From: Massiliimalia timonensis
Lineage (GTDB): Bacteria; Bacillota; Clostridia; Oscillospirales; Ruminococcaceae
Direction of reading: 5' to 3'
Length of the DNA: 64,000 nt
Assembly: GCF_900186585.1 (NCBI RefSeq)
Contig: NZ_FYDD01000004.1
Location: 620,001 to 684,000 of the forward strand
The notes below the pieces were generated by a model that was not told the DNA's origin, did not search any database, and saw only the letters and a list, made by a program, of their open reading frames with translations. The position numbers were made by a program, and so were the translations under genes. This document shows, in pieces, positions 55,827 through 64,000 of the stretch; within the stretch, counting starts at the first letter, position 1; every line of letters starts with the position of its first letter.

Positions 55827-56774
55827 ATGAATAAAGTTGAACGGGTAAAGGCGGTATTAAATGGGCAAACGCCGGATAAGGTGCCAGCAGGCTTCTGGTT
55901 CCACTATCCAGCAAGCTTTACTGTGGAAGAAACGGTAAAGGGGCACTTAGACTTGTTCCGTCATACCGACATGGACATCATGAAGATCATGCAGGATTTT
56001 ATGTATCCTATCCATTCACAGATCAACAGCGCGTCGGATTGGTACAAAATTAAATTTGACGGCCCAGATTCCCCGGAATTCAAAAAACAGGCTGAGGTCA
56101 TCAAGCGGATTCTGGATGGCGTCGGTGGAGAAGCCATGGCGGTGCAGACGATGTTTGGCCCCTTTAAGGCTGCATCCTTTGCTTTTGGCGATGATCTGCT
56201 GATGGCACATGCCAAGGAAAACCCAAAGGCTGTAGCCGACGGCGTGAAAACCATTGCGGAAGTCCAGGTCGAATGGGCAAACGCCTACATGGATTTAGGA
56301 TTAGATGGGATTTATTTTTCCGCACAATTCGGCGAGATCGGACGTTTTTCGGACGAGGAATGGGCTATGATGGTAAAGCCGGCTGATCTTATGGTGCTGG
56401 GCGAAGCGGATAAACGGACGGATAAATACAATATCCTTCACTTATGCGGGGAACCGGAATATGACTTTAAGGTATGTTTAGAACGCTTTGCCGATTATCC
56501 GGGAGATATTGTCAACTGGTCTGTCAAGGACAATGGACTGAGCCTTCTGGACGGGAAAAAGCTTTATCAGCGTCCGATTTTGGGCGGCTTGAACAATAAG
56601 GGGAATATCCTCAGCGGAACAGAGGACGCGATCCGCCAGGAAGTGGAGGACGCGATCCGGGGCTTTGGCTCCATGAGCATGATGATCGGCGCCGACTGTA
56701 CGATACAGGGTGAAGGGATCAGCTTAGACCGGATCAAAGCAGCAGTTGAAGCAGCGCACAATTTTAAATTTTAA
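55827..56774 (+). CDS. UroD/MtaA-like protein, possible methyltransferase
   Basis: A 315-residue member of the uroporphyrinogen decarboxylase superfamily. The N-terminal arginine motif of true UroD is absent (VPAGFWFHYP instead). It keeps HLC (H205, C207) and a later cysteine (C291 in GADCTI), the HxC...C zinc pattern of corrinoid:thiol methyltransferases such as MtaA. The start is the ATG at 55827 after AGGAGGTT. It is first in an operon with a sugar transporter; such genes are seen in catabolic operons but their reaction is not established. No corrinoid protein is nearby. Confidence 0.78.
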   Translation: MNKVERVKAVLNGQTPDKVPAGFWFHYPASFTVEETVKGHLDLFRHTDMDIMKIMQDFMYPIHSQINSASDWYKIKFDGPDSPEFKKQAEVIKRILDGVGGEAMAVQTMFGPFKAASFAFGDDLLMAHAKENPKAVADGVKTIAEVQVEWANAYMDLGLDGIYFSAQFGEIGRFSDEEWAMMVKPADLMVLGEADKRTDKYNILHLCGEPEYDFKVCLERFADYPGDIVNWSVKDNGLSLLDGKKLYQRPILGGLNNKGNILSGTEDAIRQEVEDAIRGFGSMSMMIGADCTIQGEGISLDRIKAAVEAAHNFKF

Positions 56775-56793
56775 ATATATAGGAGTGTAAAAC

Positions 56794-58086
56794 ATGAAAA
56801 GAAGAATTTTTGCAACCGTACTCAGTTCTTTGATGATTGCAATGGCTTTTGCAGGATGTGGAAAAGACGCTGGTTCCGACAATTCCAAACCGGCTGCCGG
56901 CTCCAATAATTCCGGAAAGATTGAATTGGAGTTTTTCCAACAGCAAGGCGAAGAGGCGATTCAGGCCGGATATGAAGCGATCATTGCGGATTTCCAGAAA
57001 GAAAATCCGGATATCGTGATCAAGCAGAATACGGTCCCGGACTCTTTGAAAGTATTGGCCTCCCGTATTGCGACCGATGATATTCCTCCACTGCTGACAG
57101 ACTGGCCGACCCAGATGCAGTTTAAAGAAAAAGTGAAAAATGGGTACTATGAAAAATTGACAGGACAGGAATTCTTTAGTCAGGTCAATGAGGATTATCT
57201 GGCAATGACCCCGGCAGACGACGGAGAATATTACGCGATGCCATATGCAAGAAACTATATGGCAGTGTTCTACAACATGGATATGTTTGAAGAAAACGGC
57301 ATTGAGATCCCAACTACATGGGATGAATTTATTGCAGTATGCGATACCTTTAAAGAAAAAGGTATCACCCCGCTGAATTTCCCGTTAAAGGACGGTGTAG
57401 GGCATATCTTCCAGGCGACGACAGTTGCTTTTGTACCGGACGGAGTTGAAGAACTGGTCGAAGTACAGGAAGGGAAAACAACCTTATCAGAGAACGCTGA
57501 ATACAAAGCAGATTTCAGCGGTTATGCAGACAAGATGATGAAGCTGATGGAATACGGCAACGAAGACGCGTTTGGCATGAGCACCACCATGATGCAGGAA
57601 TCCTTTGCAAACGGTAACTGTGCGATGATCATTTCTGGTTCTTACGGACGCGGGAACATCCTTCTGGCAAATCCTGATATGAGATTTGGCGCATTCGCAC
57701 TGCCGGGCGATACAGTGGATTCCACCACCTGCCTGACTGGCGTCAACGCGGCGCTGTGCGTTTCTGCTCAGGCTTCTGAAGAAGAAAAAGAAGCAGCCTT
57801 TACTTTCCTGAACTACATCTCTCAGACAGAAGTAGCCCAGAAATGGTCTGACGAATCCGGCGAACCATCTATCATTGCTGGAACAGAATATGCAGACGAA
57901 AACTTTGCACCAATCTTGAATTTCATTGACGAAAAGGGACAGGTACACGACTGGATGGCTTCTACTTTGCAGAACAACGTGGTCAATGAATTGTACAACA
58001 CAGTACAGTCCTTCCTGCTTGACAAACCAAGCACGGATCAGTTCCTGAAAAACATGGACGATACCATTGCCGCTTCTGTTCAATAA
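56794..58086 (+). CDS. Sugar-binding lipoprotein of ABC transporter
   Basis: A 430-residue family-1 solute-binding protein. It has a lipoprotein signal peptide with lipobox AFAGC (C22 lipidated) and a Ser/Asn/Gly-rich linker. The mature part (FQQQGEEAIQAGYEAIIADFQKENPDIVIKQ, PYARNYMAVFYNMDMFEENGIEIPTTWDEF) is typical of CUT1 binding proteins. It follows the UroD-like gene by 19 bases and is followed by a hairpin and two permeases. The ligand is unknown. Confidence 0.94.
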   Translation: MKRRIFATVLSSLMIAMAFAGCGKDAGSDNSKPAAGSNNSGKIELEFFQQQGEEAIQAGYEAIIADFQKENPDIVIKQNTVPDSLKVLASRIATDDIPPLLTDWPTQMQFKEKVKNGYYEKLTGQEFFSQVNEDYLAMTPADDGEYYAMPYARNYMAVFYNMDMFEENGIEIPTTWDEFIAVCDTFKEKGITPLNFPLKDGVGHIFQATTVAFVPDGVEELVEVQEGKTTLSENAEYKADFSGYADKMMKLMEYGNEDAFGMSTTMMQESFANGNCAMIISGSYGRGNILLANPDMRFGAFALPGDTVDSTTCLTGVNAALCVSAQASEEEKEAAFTFLNYISQTEVAQKWSDESGEPSIIAGTEYADENFAPILNFIDEKGQVHDWMASTLQNNVVNELYNTVQSFLLDKPSTDQFLKNMDDTIAASVQ

Positions 58087-58121
58087 GTGATTTTTCTACA
58101 TAAGGCCGAGGTGATATGACG

Positions 58122-58166
58122 AATGGGCGATGATTGGAATGGAAGATATTTCAAGAATCGCCCATT
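58122..58166 (+). other. Hairpin between binding-protein and permease genes
   Basis: A 10-bp stem (58122-58131 with 58157-58166) with a 25-base loop, in the 176-base gap. It lacks a T run; it may protect the binding-protein mRNA or slow read-through. Confidence 0.5.
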
Positions 58167-58262
58167 GTTATACAGGAAAGCTTTTTATATTGCCGGCCTT
58201 AATCAAATGATTGTCCGTTGGGATAACGATGAGTCGTACTTTCGGGCAAAGGAGGAATTGAG

Positions 58263-59144
58263 ATGAAAAGTAAACGAGAGTCAACAGCGGACAAGCTGAC
58301 AAACTTTCTTTTTACGATTCCCGCAGTTGTTTTATACAGCATTTTCTTTATTTACGCTGTGATCGTTGGCGTGAACTACAGTTTTACAGATTGGAACGGG
58401 ATCGCAAAAACCTACAACTACATTGGGTTTGAAAACTATAAAAGCTTATTTGAAAACCAATATTTTTGGAATACGCTATGGGTCACTGTAAAGTATGCGC
58501 TGCTGCTGGTAGTTGGTGTTATGATCACTTCATTGATACTGGCCCTGTGCTTGAATTCTATTAAACATTTAAAAACCTTAACAAAATCGATCTTTTTTAT
58601 CCCGGCTATGATCGGCGGGGTCACCATCTCTTTGATTTTTGACCAGATCTATTATCGCCTTGTCCCTGTGATTGGGGAAATGCTGGGGATTTCTGCGCTT
58701 TCTCAAAGTCCGCTGGCCAGCGCGAAAACCGCGTTGATCGCTGTTGTTTTTGTCAACGTTTGGCAGGCGGTGGCAATGCCTACCATGATCTTTATGGCAG
58801 GCTTGCAGACAGTGCCAGGGGACTTGTACGAATCGGCAATGCTGGATGGGGCGACAACGTTCCAGCGGTTTCGCTATATCACGCTCCCTTATCTGATGCC
58901 TACCTTCACCATCAATATGGTGCTTACCATCAAAGCGGGGATCACGTCCTTTGACTACGCTTATGCCCTGACGGCAGGGGGACCGTCCCGGTCCACGACG
59001 GTCATTGGGATCTCTATCTACAACGACGCATTTAATAATATGAAATTTTCTCTGGCTAACGCGGAGGCAGTGATCTTATTTATTATCATTGCGCTGCTGT
59101 CGCTGATCCAGATCAAAATATCTAGTAAAGGCGGTGTCAACTGA
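58263..59144 (+). CDS. Sugar ABC transporter permease (MalF type)
   Basis: A 293-residue membrane protein with about six hydrophobic segments. The EAA loop is LYESAMLDGATTFQRFRYITLPYLMP and YALTAGGPSRSTTVIGISIY is typical of MalF-like permeases. It is two bases upstream of the partner permease, so translation is coupled. AAAGGAGGAATTGAG lies upstream of the ATG. Confidence 0.94.
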   Translation: MKSKRESTADKLTNFLFTIPAVVLYSIFFIYAVIVGVNYSFTDWNGIAKTYNYIGFENYKSLFENQYFWNTLWVTVKYALLLVVGVMITSLILALCLNSIKHLKTLTKSIFFIPAMIGGVTISLIFDQIYYRLVPVIGEMLGISALSQSPLASAKTALIAVVFVNVWQAVAMPTMIFMAGLQTVPGDLYESAMLDGATTFQRFRYITLPYLMPTFTINMVLTIKAGITSFDYAYALTAGGPSRSTTVIGISIYNDAFNNMKFSLANAEAVILFIIIALLSLIQIKISSKGGVN

Positions 59145-59146
59145 TC

Positions 59147-59980
59147 ATGAAAAAAGAAGGATTGGGCTGGCGGATCGCCCGCGACATTATCATCCTGCTT
59201 GGCTTGATTTTGATTCTTGCGCCGCTTTACATTGTTATCATCAATACGTTCAAGGATCTGGAACAGGCCAGCAAGGGGTTTTTCCTGTTCCCGGAGCAAT
59301 GGAAATTTGACAACTATGTGGAGTTGTTTACCAAAAACAACTTCTGGACCTATGCGAAAAACTCAACGATCATTTCTGTGGTTGCCATCATTTTGGTGGC
59401 GGTCATCAACCCGGCGATCTCTTATGCGATTGCCCGTAACTTCCACAAGAAATATTACAAAGCGGTTTACTTTTACATTATTTTGGGGTTGTTTGTCCCA
59501 TTCCAGGTAATTATGCTGCCGCTGACAAAGATCATGACCAATATGAACCTTTTGAACATCACCGGGCTGATTATCCTTTATGTTGCGTTAAGCCTGACCA
59601 AAGGGGTATTCATGTTTGTCAACTACATACAAAGTTTGCCGCTTGAAATTGAAGAAGCGGCCAGGATCGACGGCTGCAACACTTTTCAGGTGTTTACAAA
59701 GATCATCTGGCACTTGATTGGTCCAATGCTGGCAACCTTGGTGGTAATGGACGTACTTTGGTTCTGGAACGACTTTATGCTGCCGCTGTTATTGCTGAAC
59801 AAAACTCAGGATTACTGGACGCTTCCTTTGTTCCAGTACAACTTTAAAACAGAGTATTCCTTCAACTACACCATGGCGTTTACCGCTTATTTTACCTGTA
59901 TGTTCCCGGTACTGGTGGTTTATGCCATCGGCCAGAAGCATATTATTGCCGGCTTGACAGCAGGAGCAGTGAAAAGCTAA
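59147..59980 (+). CDS. Sugar ABC transporter permease (MalG type)
   Basis: A 277-residue membrane protein, six hydrophobic segments, EAA loop LEIEEAARIDGCNTFQVFTKIIWHLIGP, and the end QKHIIAGLTAGAVKS typical of MalG. It completes the importer of this operon, again without an ATPase gene. The response regulator gene starts 110 bases downstream. Confidence 0.94.
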   Translation: MKKEGLGWRIARDIIILLGLILILAPLYIVIINTFKDLEQASKGFFLFPEQWKFDNYVELFTKNNFWTYAKNSTIISVVAIILVAVINPAISYAIARNFHKKYYKAVYFYIILGLFVPFQVIMLPLTKIMTNMNLLNITGLIILYVALSLTKGVFMFVNYIQSLPLEIEEAARIDGCNTFQVFTKIIWHLIGPMLATLVVMDVLWFWNDFMLPLLLLNKTQDYWTLPLFQYNFKTEYSFNYTMAFTAYFTCMFPVLVVYAIGQKHIIAGLTAGAVKS

Positions 59981-60090
59981 AATTATTATGGATTAAAGAT
60001 GTTTAAGAAAAGTTTTCTTCCGTGACTTTAGCAAAAACTGTTTTATCGTTCACAGAAAACAAACTGATTGATTGGGGAAAGGAGTTTTTG

Positions 60091-61638
60091 GTGAAAGTAC
60101 TGATTGTTGAAGATGAGATTTATTCTCGTCAGTCATTGATAAAACAGGTACAGGGCTTTGATTCAGACTTTGAAATTTTAGAGGCAGCAAATGGGAAGAA
60201 AGCTTTGGAACTTTTTTGGAGCGAAAAACCGGAACTGATCCTATCGGATATTGAAATGCCGTTTGTAAGCGGTTTGGAGCTGCTTCAGCAGGTCGCCTCC
60301 TCGAAGGGCAACTCTAAGGTGGTCTTGATCAGCGGATATGCTGATTTTCAGTATGCGCAGGAGGCGCTGAACGCCGGCGCGGCAGGCTATCTATTAAAGC
60401 CGGTCAGCGATGAAACGCTCCATGACTGCCTTAGAAAGGTTTTAAAACAAAGCGACGAGGAGCACAAGATCGCGGCGGGAATGAAGCTTCTCCATTATTC
60501 GGATGGGCTGTCCAAGTATATTTGCGACGGGCTCAGTTCCGGACGCCTTCCAGATGATTATGTGCACGAAAAAATGTTTCAGCGGATGATGACGCCGTAC
60601 CGCGTGATCGTTTGCAGCTTTTCGACCAAGAAATATCCGGAAAGCGTGGAGTTTCAGTTCTTTTTACAGCAATTTTTAAGTAAAAACATTGATCTGGAAT
60701 ATCGGTTTGTGATGCTGTCCCGCCATAAATGGATCATTTTGTCAAAGGACTATGACACGGTGATTGAAACATTTCAGAAAATGAACAGCTATATGGACCA
60801 GCACCATTGGAAGTATACCCTGGGGGTCAGCAAGCCGCAGGATTCTGCCGAGTGTTTATTTAAAGCCTATGCACAGGCTGTTACCGCGGCAGAATACCGG
60901 CTTATCAACTCCCGCGTGAAGCTGTTCGATTACGCGCAGGTGAGGGAACGTTACCCGGTAAAGGTGGTGCCTTTCTGCAAAACGGAACAGCTGCGGCATT
61001 ATTTGGAGCAGAAAAATGCCGCAGGCGCTTATTCCTTGATCCAAGAAGCATTTCAAAAGATCGGGGAAAACGAGCAGGCGTCTGTGTCCTGTTATGAAAC
61101 GATCCTGCATATGCTGGCAGAATTAATCCAAAAACAGGGGCACCAACAGGGACGTGAAATGCCTTATGCTGAGATCGCGCTGAATTTGGAAGGATACGAC
61201 ACACTGGAGGAGGTTCTGGAGGCGGTTCGCGGAGTGATCGACTTTGCCTGTTCGGAGCTGCCTAGACAGCAGGAGCCGGAGGACGGCGGTATCGTGGATA
61301 AGGTGCTGGATTACATCCATCAAAATTACAATAAGGACATTTCGCTCAAAGAGCTGGCGGAAAATGTGTTTTACATGAACCACAGCTATTTAAGTCATCT
61401 CATTCGAGAAAAAACATCCAAAAATTACAGCAGCTATTTAAAGGAAATCCGGATCAGCCATGCGAAAGATCTGCTGGGCGACCCGGGGCTGTCGATCACA
61501 GAGGTAGCGAACCTTTCGGGATACAACGACGCTTCCCAGTTTATTCAGGTTTTTAAAAAGGAGATGGGAATGACACCGAAAAAGTACCGCGAGCTGCTGC
61601 AAAAGGATCAGTTGGATAGATCAGGAGAGAAATATTAG
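60091..61638 (+). CDS. Response regulator with AraC-type DNA-binding domain
   Basis: A 515-residue YesN-type regulator: N-terminal receiver (VEDEIYSR, phospho-acceptor D53 in LSDIEMPFVSGLELL, K in YLLKPVS), a long middle region, and C-terminal double helix-turn-helix (ISLKELAENVFYMNHSYLSHLIREKTS, LSITEVANLSGYNDASQFIQVFKKEMGMTPKKYR). The start is GTG at 60091, six bases after GGGGAAAGGAG; the longer upstream frame is not needed. The probable partner is the kinase at 53807-55624, and the operon is the likely target. Confidence 0.92.
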   Translation: MKVLIVEDEIYSRQSLIKQVQGFDSDFEILEAANGKKALELFWSEKPELILSDIEMPFVSGLELLQQVASSKGNSKVVLISGYADFQYAQEALNAGAAGYLLKPVSDETLHDCLRKVLKQSDEEHKIAAGMKLLHYSDGLSKYICDGLSSGRLPDDYVHEKMFQRMMTPYRVIVCSFSTKKYPESVEFQFFLQQFLSKNIDLEYRFVMLSRHKWIILSKDYDTVIETFQKMNSYMDQHHWKYTLGVSKPQDSAECLFKAYAQAVTAAEYRLINSRVKLFDYAQVRERYPVKVVPFCKTEQLRHYLEQKNAAGAYSLIQEAFQKIGENEQASVSCYETILHMLAELIQKQGHQQGREMPYAEIALNLEGYDTLEEVLEAVRGVIDFACSELPRQQEPEDGGIVDKVLDYIHQNYNKDISLKELAENVFYMNHSYLSHLIREKTSKNYSSYLKEIRISHAKDLLGDPGLSITEVANLSGYNDASQFIQVFKKEMGMTPKKYRELLQKDQLDRSGEKY

Positions 61639-61639
61639 G

Positions 61640-62929
61640 ATGGAAAGAAAAGAGATCAAAGAATATCTTCAGATATTAAAAACGGAAATATCACCCGCGC
61701 TGGGCTGTACAGAGCCGGCCGCGGTGGCGCTGGCTGTCGCGTACGCCGCTAAAGAACTGGGATGCCCGGTTCAGACAGTTCGGGTAAACGTCAGCCAATA
61801 TATTTTTAAAAATGGAATGAATGTCGGCATCCCCGGGACCGGGATGATCGGACTGGAGATCGCGGCCGCTTTAGGAAGCCTGAGCGCGGCCCCGGAAAAA
61901 CAGTTATTGGTTTTGAACGGGCTTTCGGATGGGCAGAAGCAGGCGGCCAAGAAGATGTCAGCTGAAAAGGCGGTGAAGGTTGGGATTGCCGATACAGAGG
62001 AAAAGATCTATATTCAGGCTATCGTGGAAAATGGGTCGAAAACAGCTCAGGCCGTTATTGCCGGCACGCATACCAACTTAGTCCTGCTAAAGCGGGGAGA
62101 GCAGGTAATAGAAGAACATCCGCTTGAAAAACAGGACACGGCTGGCGGCGAGGAAGAAAAGGCATATGCGATGACTTTGGAAAAGATCGTAGATTTTGTC
62201 GATTCAGTGGAGGATGAAGAACTACTGTTTTTAAAAGAGGTGATCAGGCTCAACCGTGCCATTGCGGAAGAGGGCTTAACAAATGATTATGGCCTGATGG
62301 TGGGAAAAAACATTTTAAAGAGTGAACATACCGGTTTGGTTTCCAATGATATTGCCAGCTTTGCGGTTGCCTGCACGGCTGCCGCCGCTGATGCGCGGAT
62401 GGCAGGCTGTGAAAAACCAGTGATGAGCGCGGCGGGCAGCGGGAATCAGGGGCTGACGGCTTCTCTTCCGGTCGCCTCTATCGGCTGGAAGCTGGAGCTG
62501 CCAACTGAAAAGGTGCTAAAGGCGCTGGCCTTGAGTATCCTTGTTACGATCCATACCAAGCATTATATTGGCAGGCTGTCAGTATTATGCGGCTGTTCTA
62601 TTGCGGCGGCGATCGGGTCCTGCTGCGGTATCATTTATCTTTTAGACGGCAATATCGAGCAGATGAAATATGGAATCAACAGCATGGTGGCGGATATTTC
62701 CGGCGTTGTTTGCGACGGCGCAAAATCGGGCTGTGCCTTAAAGATCGCTACGGCGGTCAATTCCGCGGTCCGTGCGGCAACCATGGCGCTTAATGGGATT
62801 GGTGCGAACGCCTATGATGGGATCGTGGCGTTTGATGTGGAAACAACGCTTGCCAACTTGGGGACGCTTGGAAACCAGGGAATGAGCAATACCAATGCGA
62901 CGATCTTAAATATGATGCTGGATAAATAA
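61640..62929 (+). CDS. L-cysteine desulfidase-like / serine dehydratase alpha-like protein (CyuA family)
   Basis: A 429-residue protein of the UPF0597/CyuA family, enzymes with a [4Fe-4S] cluster that break L-cysteine to pyruvate, ammonia and sulfide. The marks are LGCTEPAAVALA (C23), AAGSGNQGLTASLPVA, CGCSIAAAIGSCCGI and VCDGAKSGCALK, giving the cysteines for the cluster. It begins two bases after the regulator stop codon. Some family members may act on other amino acids; cysteine is inference by family. Confidence 0.85.
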   Translation: MERKEIKEYLQILKTEISPALGCTEPAAVALAVAYAAKELGCPVQTVRVNVSQYIFKNGMNVGIPGTGMIGLEIAAALGSLSAAPEKQLLVLNGLSDGQKQAAKKMSAEKAVKVGIADTEEKIYIQAIVENGSKTAQAVIAGTHTNLVLLKRGEQVIEEHPLEKQDTAGGEEEKAYAMTLEKIVDFVDSVEDEELLFLKEVIRLNRAIAEEGLTNDYGLMVGKNILKSEHTGLVSNDIASFAVACTAAAADARMAGCEKPVMSAAGSGNQGLTASLPVASIGWKLELPTEKVLKALALSILVTIHTKHYIGRLSVLCGCSIAAAIGSCCGIIYLLDGNIEQMKYGINSMVADISGVVCDGAKSGCALKIATAVNSAVRAATMALNGIGANAYDGIVAFDVETTLANLGTLGNQGMSNTNATILNMMLDK

Positions 62930-62946
62930 CAGCAGGAGGGGTCAAG

Positions 62947-64000
62947 ATGGAACGCAGGATTGACGAATGGATCTCAGCGCATCAGGAGGAGCTGGTCGCC
63001 GACATCAGCCGCCTAGTAACTTATCCAAGTGTTTCCCGCCGGCAGGAAGGTCCATATCCATATGGGGAGGGCTGTGCGCAGGCATTGTCCGCAATGCTGG
63101 AGATGGCGGGTAGGTACGGATTTAAGACCCAGAACGTGGAAGAGCGATGTGGAGTCGTTTTATGGGAAAATGGTGGAAAAACCATCGGTTTGTGGGGCCA
63201 TCTGGACGTTGTGCCGGAGGGAAACAAATGGAGCTATCCGCCGTACCAGTGTACCCGAATAGGAGATTTTTTGATCGGCCGGGGCGTTCAGGATAACAAA
63301 GGCCCATGCGTCGCGGCTTTATATGCAATGCGCTGTTTAAGGGATTTAGGGGTTCCCATGCAAAACAGCCTTTGCCAGATCGTGGGCTGCGCAGAGGAGA
63401 CCGGGATGGATGACGCGCAGTATTATGTGGAGCATGAAAATGTTCCGGATTTCAACATCATTACTGATTGTGGCTTCCCAGTCTGCTACGGAGAAAAGGG
63501 GATCCTGGAGGTGCGTTTGAAGTCCAAGAAGCCTTTTTCCGAGGCGGTGGCAAGGCTACACGGCGGGCTGGTATCCAACATGGTGCCGGATGCTGCCGAG
63601 ATTCAGCTTTCCAGGATGCCGGCCGGTCCTTTTTCAGAAACGGCCGTATGGGAGCCAGCCGGACAGGGGGCACGGCTGTGTGGAAAAGGTGTGTCGGCCC
63701 ACGCCGCTTTCCCAGAGGGTGGAGTAAATGCGATAGAGGCGGTATGTAGCGCTGTTTTAGATACCGGGGTATTATCTGACAGTGATTGGGATATTGTGGA
63801 TTCGATTAGAAAAATTTGCGCGGTATCCGATGGCTCTTGCTTGGGGATCGACTGCCGGGACGAGGTTTCCGGCGCATTGACCTGCGTTGCTGGGAAGGTC
63901 CGCACTGAGCAGAGGCATGCAGTACTGGATCTGAATATCCGGTATCCGATCTTTGTCCCGGCAGAAGGGCTTATCAATGCATTGACCGACGCGGCAGGCC
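62947..64000 (+). CDS. M20 family dipeptidase, N-terminal part (cut by window end)
   Basis: About 351 residues of a zinc peptidase, with no stop before the window end. GHLDVVPEG gives H85 and D87; GRGVQDNKGP has D116, the bridging metal ligand; CAEETG has E150 and E151, catalytic base and ligand; HAAFPEGGVNAIE (later) holds a further site. The features point to the PepV/Sapep-type dipeptidases. GCAGGAGGGG lies upstream of the ATG. It begins 17 bases after the desulfidase-like gene, in the same direction. Confidence 0.9.
   Translation, partial: MERRIDEWISAHQEELVADISRLVTYPSVSRRQEGPYPYGEGCAQALSAMLEMAGRYGFKTQNVEERCGVVLWENGGKTIGLWGHLDVVPEGNKWSYPPYQCTRIGDFLIGRGVQDNKGPCVAALYAMRCLRDLGVPMQNSLCQIVGCAEETGMDDAQYYVEHENVPDFNIITDCGFPVCYGEKGILEVRLKSKKPFSEAVARLHGGLVSNMVPDAAEIQLSRMPAGPFSETAVWEPAGQGARLCGKGVSAHAAFPEGGVNAIEAVCSAVLDTGVLSDSDWDIVDSIRKICAVSDGSCLGIDCRDEVSGALTCVAGKVRTEQRHAVLDLNIRYPIFVPAEGLINALTDAAG

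Overview
The window reads as chromosomal DNA of a low-to-mid-GC Gram-positive anaerobe, most likely a gut Clostridia member of the Ruminococcaceae/Oscillospiraceae kind. Evidence: AGGAGG-type ribosome sites, TTGACA/TATAAT promoters, Firmicute gene blocks (yceD-rpmF, DUF512-der-plsY, ylxM-ffh-rpsP-khpA-rimM-trmD, rimP-nusA-ylxR-ylxQ-infB-rbfA-nrnA-truB-ribF), a perfect CIRCE operator, an oxygen-independent sulfatase-maturating radical SAM enzyme, and two sugar transporters paired with YesM/YesN-type two-component systems. The genus is inference; no rRNA is present.

Layout. 1-5.9 kb: arginine operon argH(end)-C-J-B-D-F, closed by a strong terminator. 5.9-16.8 kb: a sulfated-glycan locus. On the minus strand are a lipoprotein binding protein, two permeases and two cysteine-type sulfatases without signal peptides, plus a separately promoted anaerobic sulfatase-maturating enzyme. 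A histidine kinase/AraC-type response regulator pair diverges from them. 16.9-21.4 kb: a D,D-carboxypeptidase, an orphan 2-hydroxyacyl-CoA dehydratase-type protein, pgi and a small P-loop protein. 21.5-42.3 kb: housekeeping genes for ribosome, translation and RNA, with HPr, cyclophilin, htpG, exonuclease III and a tRNA-Leu.

42.3-53.8 kb: a short gene-free segment, a cytoplasmic GH2 beta-galactosidase (minus), and divergent from it a seven-gene catabolic operon (medium-chain dehydrogenase, SMP-30-like lactonase, FGGY kinase, iron alcohol dehydrogenase, DeoC-type aldolase, aldo/keto reductase, GH105 unsaturated glycuronidase). I cannot match this operon to a described pathway. 53.8-64 kb: a second YesM-type kinase (minus) diverges from an operon of a UroD/MtaA-like protein, binding protein, two permeases and a YesN-type regulator. 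A cysteine-desulfidase-like protein and an M20 dipeptidase, cut by the window end, follow.

How the parts work together. The two transporters lack their own ATPase and probably share a general sugar ATPase encoded elsewhere. Sulfated oligosaccharides would be imported whole and desulfated in the cytoplasm. The seven-gene operon, beta-galactosidase and second transporter look like a second glycan pathway, possibly for pectin or other uronate-containing glycans. The UroD/MtaA-like gene keeps a zinc-type HxC...C pattern, suggesting a methyl-transfer step. No phage, IS element, CRISPR array or integrase was seen.
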